A DNA stretch of 39,966 nucleotides from an uncultured Muribaculaceae bacterium (GCA_947179295.1 CAMXAZ010000024.1:1-39966); one strand, 5' to 3'; shown: positions 16,409-25,669, counted from the stretch's first letter. Made by a program: numbers and translations. Notes: generated from the sequence alone by a model not told the origin.

Positions 16409-17923
16409 ATGGCAAAGAAAGCATTGTTAATGATTCTCGACGGATGGGGAATCGGCAATCACTCCAAGAGCGACGCTATTTTCTCTACTCCTACTCCCTA
16501 CTGGGACTATCTCGTAAAAACCTACCCCCACAGCGAGCTTCAGGCTTCAGGCGAAAACGTCGGTCTGCCTGACGGACAGATGGGCAACTCGGAGGTGGGT
16601 CACCTCAATATCGGCGCCGGCCGCGTGGTCTATCAGGACCTCGTGAAAATCAACAAGGCATGTACCGACGGCTCTATCCTCGAAAATCCTGAGATTGTAG
16701 ATGCCTTCTCCTATGCCCGCGACAACGGCAAGGCCATCCACTTCATGGGTCTCACCAGCGACGGCGGTGTGCACTCTTCGCTCGACCACCTCTATGCCCT
16801 CTGCGACATAGCCGCTAAATACGGTCTCGAAAAGGTCTACATCCACTGCTTCATGGACGGCCGCGACACCGACCCCCGCAGCGGCAAGGGCTTCATCGAA
16901 CAGCTCGAAGCCCACTGCGCCAAGTCGGCCGGCAAGATCGCCTCGATCATAGGCCGCTACTACGCTATGGACCGCGACAAGCGCTGGGAGCGCGTCAAGG
17001 TTGCCTATGACCTCCTGGTGAAAGGCGAGGGCAAGCAGGCGACTGACATGGCCAAGGCCGTGCAGGAAAGCTATGACGAGGACGTGACCGACGAATTCAT
17101 CAAGCCCATCAGCAACTCGACCGTCGACGGAACAATCAAGGAAGGCGACGCCGTGATCTTCTTCAACTACCGCAACGACCGCGCCAAGGAGCTCACCGTG
17201 GCCCTCACACAGCACGACATCCCCGAAGCCGACATGAAGGTGATACCCAGCCTGCAGTACTACTGCATGACCCCCTATGACGCATCCTTCACCGGTGTCC
17301 ACATCCTCTTCCCCAAGGAAAACGTAGAAAACACCCTCGGCGAATATCTCTCAAGCCTCGACAAGAAGCAGCTCCACATAGCCGAAACCGAAAAGTATGC
17401 CCACGTGACATTCTTCTTCAACGGCGGACGCGAGCAGCCCTACGAAGGCGAGGAACGCATCCTCGTGGCATCGCCCAAGGTGGCAACCTACGACCTCAAG
17501 CCCGAAATGAGCGCCTATGAGGTGAAAGACAAGCTCGTGGAGGCAATCAAGGAAGAGAAATATGACTTCATCGTGGTCAACTACGCCAACGGCGACATGG
17601 TGGGCCACACCGGAGTCTACGAAGCTATCTGCAAGGCTGTCAAGGCCGTTGACGAATGCGTGAAAGACACCGTAGAGGCCGCCAAGGAAGCCGGCTATGA
17701 GGTGATCATCATCGCCGACCACGGCAACGCCGACAACGCCATCAACGCTGACGGCACTCCCAACACCGCCCACTCGCTCAACCCCGTGCCCTGCATCTAC
17801 GTGACCGACCGCGCCGGTGCTACCGTGGCCGACGGCAAACTTGCCGACGTGGCTCCCACCATGCTGAAAATCATGGGCCTCGAACAGCCCAAGGAGATGA
17901 CCGGCCACGCCCTCATCGGCTGA
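16409..17923 (+). CDS. gpmI: 2,3-bisphosphoglycerate-independent phosphoglycerate mutase
   Basis: Interconverts 3- and 2-phosphoglycerate in glycolysis and gluconeogenesis using two Mn2+ ions and a phosphoserine intermediate. The 504-aa length is normal. Visible marks are LDGWG (Asp11), [17 protein letters not shown] with the nucleophile Ser61, [24 protein letters not shown] and the C-terminal metal site [11 protein letters not shown] plus [10 protein letters not shown]. It starts from its own promoter and heads a same-strand run with sdaA and nadB (gaps 44 and 21 bases), consistent with an operon carrying 3-carbon metabolism toward pyruvate. Confidence 0.97.
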   Translation: MAKKALLMILDGWGIGNHSKSDAIFSTPTPYWDYLVKTYPHSELQASGENVGLPDGQMGNSEVGHLNIGAGRVVYQDLVKINKACTDGSILENPEIVDAFSYARDNGKAIHFMGLTSDGGVHSSLDHLYALCDIAAKYGLEKVYIHCFMDGRDTDPRSGKGFIEQLEAHCAKSAGKIASIIGRYYAMDRDKRWERVKVAYDLLVKGEGKQATDMAKAVQESYDEDVTDEFIKPISNSTVDGTIKEGDAVIFFNYRNDRAKELTVALTQHDIPEADMKVIPSLQYYCMTPYDASFTGVHILFPKENVENTLGEYLSSLDKKQLHIAETEKYAHVTFFFNGGREQPYEGEERILVASPKVATYDLKPEMSAYEVKDKLVEAIKEEKYDFIVVNYANGDMVGHTGVYEAICKAVKAVDECVKDTVEAAKEAGYEVIIIADHGNADNAINADGTPNTAHSLNPVPCIYVTDRAGATVADGKLADVAPTMLKIMGLEQPKEMTGHALIG

Positions 17924-17967
17924 AAGGCTGAGCCGGCATCCACCACACCCTCCACTTGACCTCACAG

Positions 17968-19164
17968 ATGGAATCCATAAAACAACTCTACAAGATAGGC
18001 CACGGCCCCTCCAGTTCCCACACTATGGGGCCGCTCAAAGCCGCGCAGGAGTTCGGAGCCCGCTATCCGGAGGCCGCATCCTTTAACGTGACCCTTTTCG
18101 GTGCCCTCGCAGGCACCGGAAAGGGCCACATGACAGATGTGGCTATCCTCGGAGAGCTTCAGAAGACGGCTCCGACCACAATCCTGTGGGAACCCTCGGT
18201 GTTCCTTCCCTTCCACCCCAACGGCATGACTTTCGTGGCCCTCGGCGCCGACGGCAGCGAACTGGGCCGCGACACGGTCTACTCGATCGGCGGCGGCGAC
18301 ATTGTCCACGAGGGCGAGGAGCGTCCCGACGCAAAGACCGTCTATCCCCTGAGCAGGATCTCCGACATTCTGGCCTGGGCCGACAAGTCGGGCAAGAGCT
18401 TCTGGGAATACGTCGACGAATATGAAGACAGCGACGTCTGGGACTATCTGCGTGAGGTCTGGCAGGTGATGAAAGAGGCCGTAGAGCGCGGCATCGACGC
18501 CGAAGGGGTGCTCCCCGGAGGCCTCGGAGTGCGCCGCAAGGCCGTCAGCTACTATCTCCACGCCTCAGGCCACAACGACAGCCTGCGCAGCCGCGGTCTG
18601 GTCTACGCCTATGCCCTCGCCGTAAGCGAGGAAAACGCATCGGGCGGCAAGATCGTCACCGCGCCCACCTGCGGGTCATGCGGAGTGCTCCCGGCAGTCC
18701 TCTATCATCTCTCTACCTCGAAAGGCTTCAGCGACAAGCGCATACTCCGCGCCCTTGCCACCGCCGGACTCTTCGGGAGCGTGGTCAAATGCAACGCCTC
18801 TGTCTCAGGAGCCGAAGTCGGCTGTCAGGGCGAGGTCGGAGTGGCCTGCGCTATGGCCGCAGCAGCCGCCAGCCAGCTCTTCGGCGGAACTCCCGCCCAG
18901 ATCGAATATTCGGCCGAAATGGGACTCGAACACCACCTCGGACTCACCTGCGATCCGGTGTGCGGACTGGTGCAGATACCCTGCATAGAGCGCAACGCCT
19001 ATGCCGCCGCCCGCGCGCTCGACAGCAACCTCTACGCATCCTTCTCCGACGGCCGCCACTCGGTCAGCTTCGACCGCATTGTCGAGGTGATGAAGCAGAC
19101 CGGCCATGACCTGCCGTCGATCTACAAAGAGACCGCCCAAGGGGGCCTGGCCGCTATAAAATAG
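17968..19164 (+). CDS. sdaA: L-serine ammonia-lyase (dehydratase), single chain
   Basis: Iron-sulfur enzyme that converts L-serine to pyruvate and ammonia. 398 aa with both domains fused: the beta-type N-terminal domain carries KIGHGPSSSHTMGP (about 7-20). The alpha-type C-terminal domain carries the cluster cysteines in TAPTCGSCGVLPA, GCQGEVGVACAMA and CDPVCGLVQIPC. The ATG at 17968 is preferred to an upstream TTG at 17956. It lies 44 bases after gpmI and 21 before nadB and is probably cotranscribed with both. Confidence 0.95.
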   Translation: MESIKQLYKIGHGPSSSHTMGPLKAAQEFGARYPEAASFNVTLFGALAGTGKGHMTDVAILGELQKTAPTTILWEPSVFLPFHPNGMTFVALGADGSELGRDTVYSIGGGDIVHEGEERPDAKTVYPLSRISDILAWADKSGKSFWEYVDEYEDSDVWDYLREVWQVMKEAVERGIDAEGVLPGGLGVRRKAVSYYLHASGHNDSLRSRGLVYAYALAVSEENASGGKIVTAPTCGSCGVLPAVLYHLSTSKGFSDKRILRALATAGLFGSVVKCNASVSGAEVGCQGEVGVACAMAAAAASQLFGGTPAQIEYSAEMGLEHHLGLTCDPVCGLVQIPCIERNAYAAARALDSNLYASFSDGRHSVSFDRIVEVMKQTGHDLPSIYKETAQGGLAAIK

Positions 19165-19185
19165 TCTTAAAAAATTTCAGATGGC

Positions 19186-20778
19186 ATGACACGCAAATAT
19201 GATTTTCTTGTGATCGGCTCAGGCATAGCCGGCATGAGTTTTGCCCTTAAGGTCGCCTCAAAGGGCAAAGTGGCCCTGATCTGCAAGACCACTCTCGATG
19301 AAGCCAACACGGCCCTCGCCCAGGGCGGAGTGGCTTCGGTCACCAACCTCGAAGTAGACGATTTCGAGAAACACATCAACGACACAATGATAGCCGGCGA
19401 CTGGCTCAGCGACCCTGAGGCCGTCAGAAAGGTTGTCACCGAGGCTCCCGGACAGATCCGCGAGCTTATCAACTGGGGCGTTGACTTCGACAAGAAGGAA
19501 GACGGCAGCTTCGACCTCCACCGCGAAGGAGGCCACTCGGAGTTCCGCATCCTCCATCATGCCGACAACACCGGATTCGAGATCCAGGAATCGCTCATCG
19601 AGGCTGTCAGATCAAACCCCGACATCGACATCTTCGAACATCATTTTGCCATCGAGATCATCACCCAGCACCATCTGGGCAAGATTGTCACCCGCCGCAC
19701 CCCTGACATCACATGCTACGGCGCCTATGTGCTCGACACGCAGACCGGCGAGGTCGACACCTTCCTCTCGCGCATCACCCTCATAGCCACCGGCGGTGTC
19801 GGTGCCGTCTATCAGACCACCACTAATCCGCTCGTGGCCACCGGCGACGGCATCGCTATGGTCTACCGCGCCAAAGGCACCGTCAAGGACATGGAATTCA
19901 TCCAGTTCCACCCCACGGCCCTCTATCACCCCGGCGACCGCCCCAGCTTCCTGATCACCGAGGCCATGAGAGGCTACGGCGCAGTGCTCCGCAACCTCAA
20001 AGGCGAGGAATTCATGCACAAGTATGACCCCCGCCTCTCGCTCGCCCCGCGCGACATTGTGGCCCGCGCCATCGACTCGGAGATGAAGCTCACCGGCGAT
20101 GACCACGTGTATCTCGACGTGACCCACAAAGACCCCGAAGAGACCCGCCGCCACTTCCCCAACATCTATGCCAAATGTCTCTCGCTTGGCATCGACATCA
20201 CCAAAGACTACATCCCCGTGGCTCCCGCCGCCCACTATCTCTGCGGAGGCATCAAGGTCGACTCCAACGCCGAATCGTCGATCAGGCGCCTCTACGCCGT
20301 GGGCGAATGCTCCTGCACCGGCCTGCACGGCGGCAACCGCCTGGCATCCAACTCGCTGATCGAAGCCGTGGTCTATGCCGACGCCGCCGCCAGACACGCC
20401 ATTGCCAACGCCTCGCACTACGAGTGGCGCACCGACGTGCCCTCCTGGAACGACGAGGGCACCCGCCACCCCGAAGAGATGGTGCTCATCACCCAGAGCA
20501 TCAAGGAGGTCAACCAGATCATGGGCACCTACGTGGGCATAGTCCGCTCCAACCTGCGCCTCGACCGCGCCTGGAACCGCCTCGACATCCTCTATGAGGA
20601 GACCGAGAAGCTCTTCAAGCAGTCAAAGGCCTCGCGTGAGATCTGCGAGCTGCGTAATATAATTAATGTGGGCTACCTGATCATGCGCCAGGCCAAGGAA
20701 CGCAAGGAATCCCGCGGCCTGCACTACACGGTCGACTATCCGCCCCGTCCACGCGGACAGCACGGAGAGGAGAAGTGA
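19186..20778 (+). CDS. nadB: L-aspartate oxidase
   Basis: FAD enzyme that oxidises L-aspartate to iminoaspartate, the first step of de novo NAD synthesis. 530 aa. The FAD-binding GSGIAGMSFALK lies at about 11-22, ALAQGGVAS at about 45-53, and the substrate/FAD region HREGGHSEFR further on. The C-terminal GECSCTGLHGGNRLASNSL signature distinguishes NadB from generic fumarate reductases. The last third is helical as usual. nadA and nadC are not in the window. Probably the third gene of the gpmI operon. Confidence 0.96.
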   Translation: MTRKYDFLVIGSGIAGMSFALKVASKGKVALICKTTLDEANTALAQGGVASVTNLEVDDFEKHINDTMIAGDWLSDPEAVRKVVTEAPGQIRELINWGVDFDKKEDGSFDLHREGGHSEFRILHHADNTGFEIQESLIEAVRSNPDIDIFEHHFAIEIITQHHLGKIVTRRTPDITCYGAYVLDTQTGEVDTFLSRITLIATGGVGAVYQTTTNPLVATGDGIAMVYRAKGTVKDMEFIQFHPTALYHPGDRPSFLITEAMRGYGAVLRNLKGEEFMHKYDPRLSLAPRDIVARAIDSEMKLTGDDHVYLDVTHKDPEETRRHFPNIYAKCLSLGIDITKDYIPVAPAAHYLCGGIKVDSNAESSIRRLYAVGECSCTGLHGGNRLASNSLIEAVVYADAAARHAIANASHYEWRTDVPSWNDEGTRHPEEMVLITQSIKEVNQIMGTYVGIVRSNLRLDRAWNRLDILYEETEKLFKQSKASREICELRNIINVGYLIMRQAKERKESRGLHYTVDYPPRPRGQHGEEK

Positions 20779-20845
20779 CAGTCTCGCCTCTCCGCCACAC
20801 CCCCTCATCCGACATTTCCAACCGCCTGGTTGTTATATAGATATT

Positions 20846-21517
20846 ATGATCCTGATCCGAAAACTTATACTCATCCTCATACTGACGGCTGTGACGGTGG
20901 CCGCGCCTTCGGTGGCGCAGGCCGCCGGCGCCGCTCAGGCAGTGCCTGACGGTCCTGAGGCCGATGTGGAGGTGGGCGACGGCAGGGTCAAGCCGATCCG
21001 TGGCTATTACTTTTTCGACGGCGAGGACGGCGAGCAGACCCTGATGCTGGTGCTCGCCGATGTCACCGTGTTTCCTCCACTGAAGTTCAAAAACAAAAAG
21101 GAGGAGGAGTTCTATTGGAAAACCGTGCGCGATGTCAAAAAGACGCTTCCCTATGCCAAACTCATCTGCGAGACGCTGATCGAGACCTATGAATACATCG
21201 AGACTTTCCCCACCCAGAAGGAGCGCGAGGAGCATCTGAAACGCATGGAGGGGGAGGTGTTCAAGCAGTATAAGCCTGCCCTGAAGAAGTTTACCAAGTC
21301 GCAGGCTCAGATGCTTGTAAAGCTCATCAACCGCGAGACAAACCAGTCGAGCTACAATATTCTGAAAGCATTCCTCGGCAGTTTCCGTGCGGGATTCTGG
21401 CAGACCTTCGGCCGTCTTTTCGGCGTGAACCTCAAGACGGGTTATAACCCCGACAAAGACCGTAAGGATGCCATAGTGGAGCGTGTGGCCACGATGGTCG
21501 AACTCGGCCAGCTCTAA
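20846..21517 (+). CDS. DUF4294 domain-containing exported protein
   Basis: 223-aa Bacteroidetes-specific protein with a cleavable-type signal peptide (residues 1-26, ending AQAA). The region after about residue 65 matches what I know of DUF4294: a strand-rich YYFFDGE start, then KNKKEEEFYWKTVRDVKKTLPYAKL, a helical Lys/Glu-rich middle and RETNQSSYNILKAFLGSFRAGFWQTFGRLFGVNLKTGYNP at the end. Function unknown; likely periplasmic. It follows nadB by 67 bases and may be the last gene of that transcript. Element B starts soon after its stop. Confidence 0.8.
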   Translation: MILIRKLILILILTAVTVAAPSVAQAAGAAQAVPDGPEADVEVGDGRVKPIRGYYFFDGEDGEQTLMLVLADVTVFPPLKFKNKKEEEFYWKTVRDVKKTLPYAKLICETLIETYEYIETFPTQKEREEHLKRMEGEVFKQYKPALKKFTKSQAQMLVKLINRETNQSSYNILKAFLGSFRAGFWQTFGRLFGVNLKTGYNPDKDRKDAIVERVATMVELGQL

Positions 21518-21602
21518 CCCCGCCTCAGCGTGGCCGTCCTGCTCACCCGTTGTCCGTGGGGCCGTCCGGGTTGCGTCCTGATGGGCACCTACCCCCTGCG
21601 GA

Positions 21603-22042
21603 GCCATCCGGGTTGGTAAATCGGTGTCCTCGGCCGGACACCACATTGGCGTGAATATCTTTTACCCCCGACACCTACGCGCTGTGCGCTGCGGTGTCGG
21701 GGGCTACTATTAAATCGGTGTCCTGTCGGACACCCGCTGCCGGCGGACCATTCGGAACCTGCCCGGCGGACACCTGCGGCCCGTGGCCGTCCGGAACCTG
21801 TCCTGTCGGACACCCGCTATCCGCATGGCTATCCTGCTTGGCCCGGCGGACACCCGCGGTCCGTGGCCGTCCGGATGGGCGTCCGGAGGACGCAGATTTA
21901 CTCGTAGCCCGTGACACCGCAGCGCAGAGCGCGCAGGTGTCACGGGTTAGCTATTACCCCGGCAAAGGTGTCCGGTCGAGGACACCGATTTACGGTTCCG
22001 GATGGCTGATATCGGGTTGGGAATACGGACGGAATGTCGGGC
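21603..22042. repeat. Palindromic repeat element B (P arm, core, inverted Q arm)
   Basis: P arm: outer hairpin (21616-21642), large hairpin CCCCCGACACC/GGTGTCGGGGG (21665-21703) with an inner GCGC stem, then TAAATCGGTGTCC...GGACACCCGC (21711-21737). Core 21738-21877: GC-rich units of about 35 bases containing GTCCGG, TCCTGTCGGACACCCGC and CCGTGGCC. Inverted Q arm: GCGTCC/GGACGC (21880-21893), CCCGTGACACC/GGTGTCACGGG (21908-21946), and outer hairpin 21967-21993. Similar units extend left to about 21530. Positions 21842-22042 recur in element B2 with a single difference. It fills most of the 694-base gap before the small secreted-protein gene. Confidence 0.85.
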
Positions 22043-22168
22043 GAGGCGGACACCCGCCATCCGCGGAGCCGTCCGGGGGCGCTGTGACGCGCTTAAAGAA
22101 TCTGTTTTAATTGTGGCGTTAACGTTATTTAACTATTTGGGGGGGGTGAAATTTCTGACTCATTTGCT

Positions 22169-22176
22169 TATCTTTG
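22169..22176 (+). promoter_or_regulatory. -7 box of the small secreted-protein gene
   Basis: TATCTTTG matches TAnnTTTG 35 bases before the ATG at 22212. A TTTG at 22136-22139 is 29 bases away, too far for the usual 19-21 spacing. The spacer begins with eight consecutive G residues (22139-22146). Confidence 0.5.
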
Positions 22177-22211
22177 CGACTGTAAATCATTCAAAAACCA
22201 ATCGTTATTTT

Positions 22212-22688
22212 ATGAAAAATTTAGTTTTGACTTTGTTTCTGACGCTCTTTGCGTTTAATTTGTATGCCGATGATTTCAGCTGGGGTGAAGGTTCACCTGA
22301 CAAATATCAGCCGTCAACCACCAAGATAATCGTGACCCGCACCTCTCCCTGCAATCAAGGCGACGAGGCGTTCATGGATTTTATTCCTAAATTCCGCACC
22401 AACAAGGCTTTCCGAAACAGTCGTATCAGAATTGCCGCTGAGGATGAAATTAGTCAAATGTCAGCCGATTGTTATGAAAACTGGCATCTCATAAAGGCCG
22501 GCAAGGGCGTTTCCGATGGAGCAAGATATTATGGCACATGGTTTAACATCAGTGCCGACCAGGTATGCTTTGTATACAGTGAATCTTCTGTTGACCCCAA
22601 CGCTCTGTGGGGAGGCAGCGGTGCCTATTTTCGTTTCCAGAGAATCGATGACCAGTGGTATCTGACAGGCATAATGCTGGCAGGCTAA
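22212..22688 (+). CDS. Small secreted protein of unknown function
   Basis: 158-aa protein with a clear signal peptide (MKNLVLTLFLTLFAFNLYA, cleavage likely before DDFSWG). The mature part starts with an acidic/aromatic stretch and ends in strand-rich sequence with YFRFQRIDDQWYLTGI, a pattern seen in DUF4348- or NTF2-like lipoproteins of Bacteroidetes that end in '..W.l..i'. No catalytic motif is evident. I do not recognise a specific family. The gene is clearly less GC-rich than its surroundings and lies between two copies of a nearly identical 201-base repeat segment, which suggests it moved or was duplicated with the repeats. Confidence 0.65.
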   Translation: MKNLVLTLFLTLFAFNLYADDFSWGEGSPDKYQPSTTKIIVTRTSPCNQGDEAFMDFIPKFRTNKAFRNSRIRIAAEDEISQMSADCYENWHLIKAGKGVSDGARYYGTWFNISADQVCFVYSESSVDPNALWGGSGAYFRFQRIDDQWYLTGIMLAG

Positions 22689-22721
22689 ACCTCTGAAATC
22701 CGGATTCCCGCCCTCCGCGGG

Positions 22722-23205
22722 GCCATCCGGTTTGGTAAATCGGTGTCCTCGATCGGACACCACATTAGCGTGAACATCTTTTACCCCCGACACCTGCGCG
22801 CTGTGCGCTACGGTGTCGGGGGCTACTATTAAATCGGTGTCCTTGCGGACACCCGCCATCCTCGGCCCGTCCTGGTTGTGTCCTGTCGGACACCCGCAGC
22901 CCGTGGCCTGTCCGGGTTGCGTCCTGTCGGACACCCGCCCCCGCGGGGCCGTCCGGGTTGCGTCCTGACGGTACTTACCAACCGCGTGGCCGTCCGGAAC
23001 CTGTCCCGGCGGACACCCGCGGTCCGTGGCCGTCCGGATGGGCGTCCGGAGGACGCAGATTTACTCGTAGCCCGTGACACCGCAGCGCAGAGCGCGCAGG
23101 TGTCACGGGTTAGCTATTACCCCGGCAAAGGTGTCCGGTCGAGGACACCGATTTACGGTTCCGGATGGCTGATATCGGGGTGGGAATACGGACGGAATGT
23201 CGGGC
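22722..23205. repeat. Palindromic repeat element B2 (P arm, longer core, inverted Q arm)
   Basis: Same order as element B. P arm: outer hairpin 22735-22761 and large hairpin CCCCCGACACC/GGTGTCGGGGG (22784-22822). The core is longer, with about four units containing CCGTGGCC or GGGGCCGTCCGG plus TCCTGTCGGACACCCGC. Inverted Q arm: CCCGTGACACC/GGTGTCACGGG (23071-23109) and outer hairpin 23130-23156. Positions 23005-23205 match 21842-22042 at 200 of 201 bases. It occupies the gap between the secreted-protein gene and the 3' end of mgtE. Confidence 0.85.
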
Positions 23206-23271
23206 TTTGGCGACGCGGACACCTGCCAACCGCATGGCTATCCTGCTCCGTCCTTGCGGACAGCGGGGTGA

Positions 23272-24636
23272 TCAGTGGGCGAAGAAGACGATGAGCCAGG
23301 TGGAGATTGACATGTAGATGAGCATGCCGATGATGTCATTGGTGATGGAGATGAAGGGGCCTGTGGCTATGGCCGGGTCGATTTTCAGTTTCTCAAGCGT
23401 GAGGGGCACGAAGGTGCCGAAGACCGAGGCGAACATCACCACGCAGAATATCGAGATTGACACGGCGAAAGTGGTGACCTCATGGCCGGCTCCGAGGGTG
23501 AAGAAATTGTAGAGGAATACCAGCAGGGCTATGATGCTGCCGTTGAGCAGTCCGACGCCGAGCTCCTTGAGCAGCTGGCGCGATGATTTCTTGATGTCGA
23601 GCGAGCCGTTGGCGAGGCCCTGCACCACGATTGCCGATGACTGGGTGCCGACATTTCCGCCCGTTCCGCCGATCAGGGGGATGAAGAGGGCCAGAGCCGG
23701 ATCGACCACGAATCCGCCTTCGAAACGTCCGAGAATCACCGAGTTACACAGACCGCCCACCATGCCGATGAGCAGCCAGGGCAGGCGCGCTTTGGTCTGG
23801 GCGAAGAGTTTGTCGTCGCTCTCCACGTCGCCTGACAGACCCGATGCCAGCTGATAGTCACGCTCGCTTGAGTCGCGCACCTTGTCCATGACGTCGTCGA
23901 CGGTTATGCGTCCCAGCAGGCGGCCTATGGAGTCGATGACAGGCATGGCCACAAGGTCATATTTCTCGAAATCGAGGGCCACGTCGTCAATCGGCGTGTC
24001 GGCCTTCACGGCCACCGGATCGGTCTCCATCACGTGGCGGATTTTCGATACCGAGGGGTGGGTGATGAGTTTTTTCAGCGGGAGGGTGCCGCGCAGACGG
24101 TCCTCGTTGTCAACCACATAGACGTAGTAGACCTCGTCCATGTCCTCGGCCTGCATACGCATCTGCTTGATGCATTCGGGCATGCTCCAGTTTTCGTTGA
24201 CCACTATCATCTCGGTACCCATGAGGCCGCCGGCGGTGTCTTCGTCATATTTCAGAAGGTCGATGATGTCGCCTGCCTGCTCTACGTCGTCGATGTGGCT
24301 GAGGATCTTCTCGCGGTCATCCTCGTCGAGTTCCTGGATGATGTCGACGGCATCGTCGGTGTCGAGGTGTTCGATCTGCTTGGCGATGTCGGCCACGTCC
24401 ATCTTCGAGAGGAGTTTGGCGCGGTCGTCCTCGTCGAGTTCCATGAGCACGTCGGCCTGCATCTCTTCGTCAAGAAGTTTGAAGAGATATTCGGCTTCTT
24501 CGAGGTCGAGGTCCTGATAGAGCTCGGCAATGTCGGCCGGGTGGAGATCGGCGAGTTCCTCGCGGGCCGCGGCGTCGGCGCGGTCATGGATTATTTTGCG
24601 GAGATGTTCGAGATATTCGGGGGTGAATTCTTTCAT
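23272..24636 (-). CDS. mgtE: Magnesium transporter MgtE
   Basis: 454-aa Mg2+ channel of the inner membrane. The N-terminal superhelical domain (about 20-130) repeats DLHPADIAELYQDL and acidic helices such as LDEDDRAKLLSKM. Two CBS domains follow (about 135-255), including PVAVKADTPIDDVALDFEKYDLVAMPV. Five membrane helices form the C-terminus, with GGTGGNVGTQSSAIVVQGLANG as the conserved pore region. Mg2+ binding by the acidic N and CBS domains closes the channel in the family. It precedes rsmA's 3' end side by side (72-base gap, same strand). Confidence 0.96.
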   Translation of the reverse strand: MKEFTPEYLEHLRKIIHDRADAAAREELADLHPADIAELYQDLDLEEAEYLFKLLDEEMQADVLMELDEDDRAKLLSKMDVADIAKQIEHLDTDDAVDIIQELDEDDREKILSHIDDVEQAGDIIDLLKYDEDTAGGLMGTEMIVVNENWSMPECIKQMRMQAEDMDEVYYVYVVDNEDRLRGTLPLKKLITHPSVSKIRHVMETDPVAVKADTPIDDVALDFEKYDLVAMPVIDSIGRLLGRITVDDVMDKVRDSSERDYQLASGLSGDVESDDKLFAQTKARLPWLLIGMVGGLCNSVILGRFEGGFVVDPALALFIPLIGGTGGNVGTQSSAIVVQGLANGSLDIKKSSRQLLKELGVGLLNGSIIALLVFLYNFFTLGAGHEVTTFAVSISIFCVVMFASVFGTFVPLTLEKLKIDPAIATGPFISITNDIIGMLIYMSISTWLIVFFAH

Positions 24637-24708
24637 GGTGCGAGGCTTTTGGAGGGGTGCTTGAAAGAGGTTGTTTGCTCAGTCGGGGCGCCATGTCAGA
24701 GAGGGGTT

Positions 24709-25539
24709 TCAGTCCTGACGGGCGCACGAGGCGATGAGCCGGGTCAGCTCTATGAACTGCTTGACAGTGAGCTGTTCGGGGCGCTGTGAGAGCAGCGGGT
24801 CGTCAGGCAACGGCACTCCGGCCGGGAAGAGTCCGCGCAGGGAGTTGCGCAGGGTTTTGCGCCGCTGGCCGAAGGAGGTCTTCACCACGGTTTTGAACAG
24901 GCGGTCGTCGCAGCCGAGGTCGGTCACGCCGTTGCGGGTCATTCTGATGACTCCGCTTTTGACTTTCGGGGGAGGATTGAAGACGTTCTCGCTCACCGTG
25001 AAGAGGTATTCCACGTCATACCAGGCCTGTAGCAGTACGCTCAGAATGCCTCTGGCCTTGGTGCCTGGAGCGGCGGCGAAGCGTTCGGCCACTTCGCGCT
25101 GGAGCATTCCGGAGCAGCAGACCACCTGGTCGCGGTAGTCGAGCACATGAAAGAAGATCTGCGAGGAGATGTTGTAGGGGTAATTTCCGATCACGCAGAA
25201 TTTCTGTCCGTCGGGATAGGTCTGCGCCAGATCGAGCCGCAGAAAATCGGCGTCGAGGATGCGCCCCGACAGTTCGGGATAGTTGTAGCGGAGATATTCG
25301 ATGCTCTCGCCGTCGATTTCGGCCACTTTGACGTCGTGGCCGCCGGCAATGAGATATTTTGTGAGCACGCCCATTCCTGGGCCTACCTCCATCACGGGCA
25401 GTCCCTTGAAGTCATCGAGGGTCGAAGCAATGCGTGCGGCAATGCTTTCATCGGTCAGAAAGTGCTGTCCGAGAGCTTTTTTCGGGCGCACCGGTGAGCC
25501 TGAGCCGGCTCCGCCGCGGTTTTTTCGGTTTACTGCCAT
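24709..25539 (-). CDS. rsmA: 16S rRNA (adenine(1518)-N(6)/adenine(1519)-N(6))-dimethyltransferase
   Basis: Dimethylates two adjacent adenines in helix 45 of 16S rRNA (KsgA). 276 aa. Visible marks: KKALGQHFLTD (about 19-29), the SAM-binding MEVGPGMGVLTKYL (motif I, about 50-63), and the catalytic motif IV as NYPYN (usual form NLPYN). The C-terminal domain includes FGQRRKTLRNSLRG. The N-terminus has a short Lys/Arg/Gly-rich extension. It lies upstream of mgtE on the same strand and is probably cotranscribed with it. Confidence 0.96.
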   Translation of the reverse strand: MAVNRKNRGGAGSGSPVRPKKALGQHFLTDESIAARIASTLDDFKGLPVMEVGPGMGVLTKYLIAGGHDVKVAEIDGESIEYLRYNYPELSGRILDADFLRLDLAQTYPDGQKFCVIGNYPYNISSQIFFHVLDYRDQVVCCSGMLQREVAERFAAAPGTKARGILSVLLQAWYDVEYLFTVSENVFNPPPKVKSGVIRMTRNGVTDLGCDDRLFKTVVKTSFGQRRKTLRNSLRGLFPAGVPLPDDPLLSQRPEQLTVKQFIELTRLIASCARQD

Positions 25540-25568
25540 AGTTTTCTGCGATACGTGATTTCCAACTG

Positions 25569-25576
25569 CAAAGATA
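25569..25576 (-). promoter_or_regulatory. -7 box of rsmA
   Basis: Minus-strand TATCTTTG (TAnnTTTG), 29 bases upstream of the rsmA ATG. A TTG lies upstream but at about 27 bases, so the -33 element is poor. Confidence 0.5.
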
Positions 25577-25669
25577 AGCCTTTTCGGCGATATTTGCGAT
25601 ATTCAACATCAATTTGCTTATTTTAAGCGGCCGTGAGGCAACCATAGGCGGTGGAGGGTGGTTTTATAG

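Noticed and set aside
16547-17302. 251-codon minus-strand frame opposite gpmI
   Set aside because: Antisense shadow of a strongly recognised gene in GC-rich DNA; Val/Gly/His-rich composition without family resemblance.
19612-20469. 285-codon minus-strand frame opposite nadB
   Set aside because: Shadow frame, Val/Gly/Asp-rich, contradicts the firm nadB call.
21600-22100. Integron attC sites flanking the secreted-protein gene as a cassette
   Set aside because: No GTTRRRY-type core sites and no integrase in the window; hairpin layout differs from attC.
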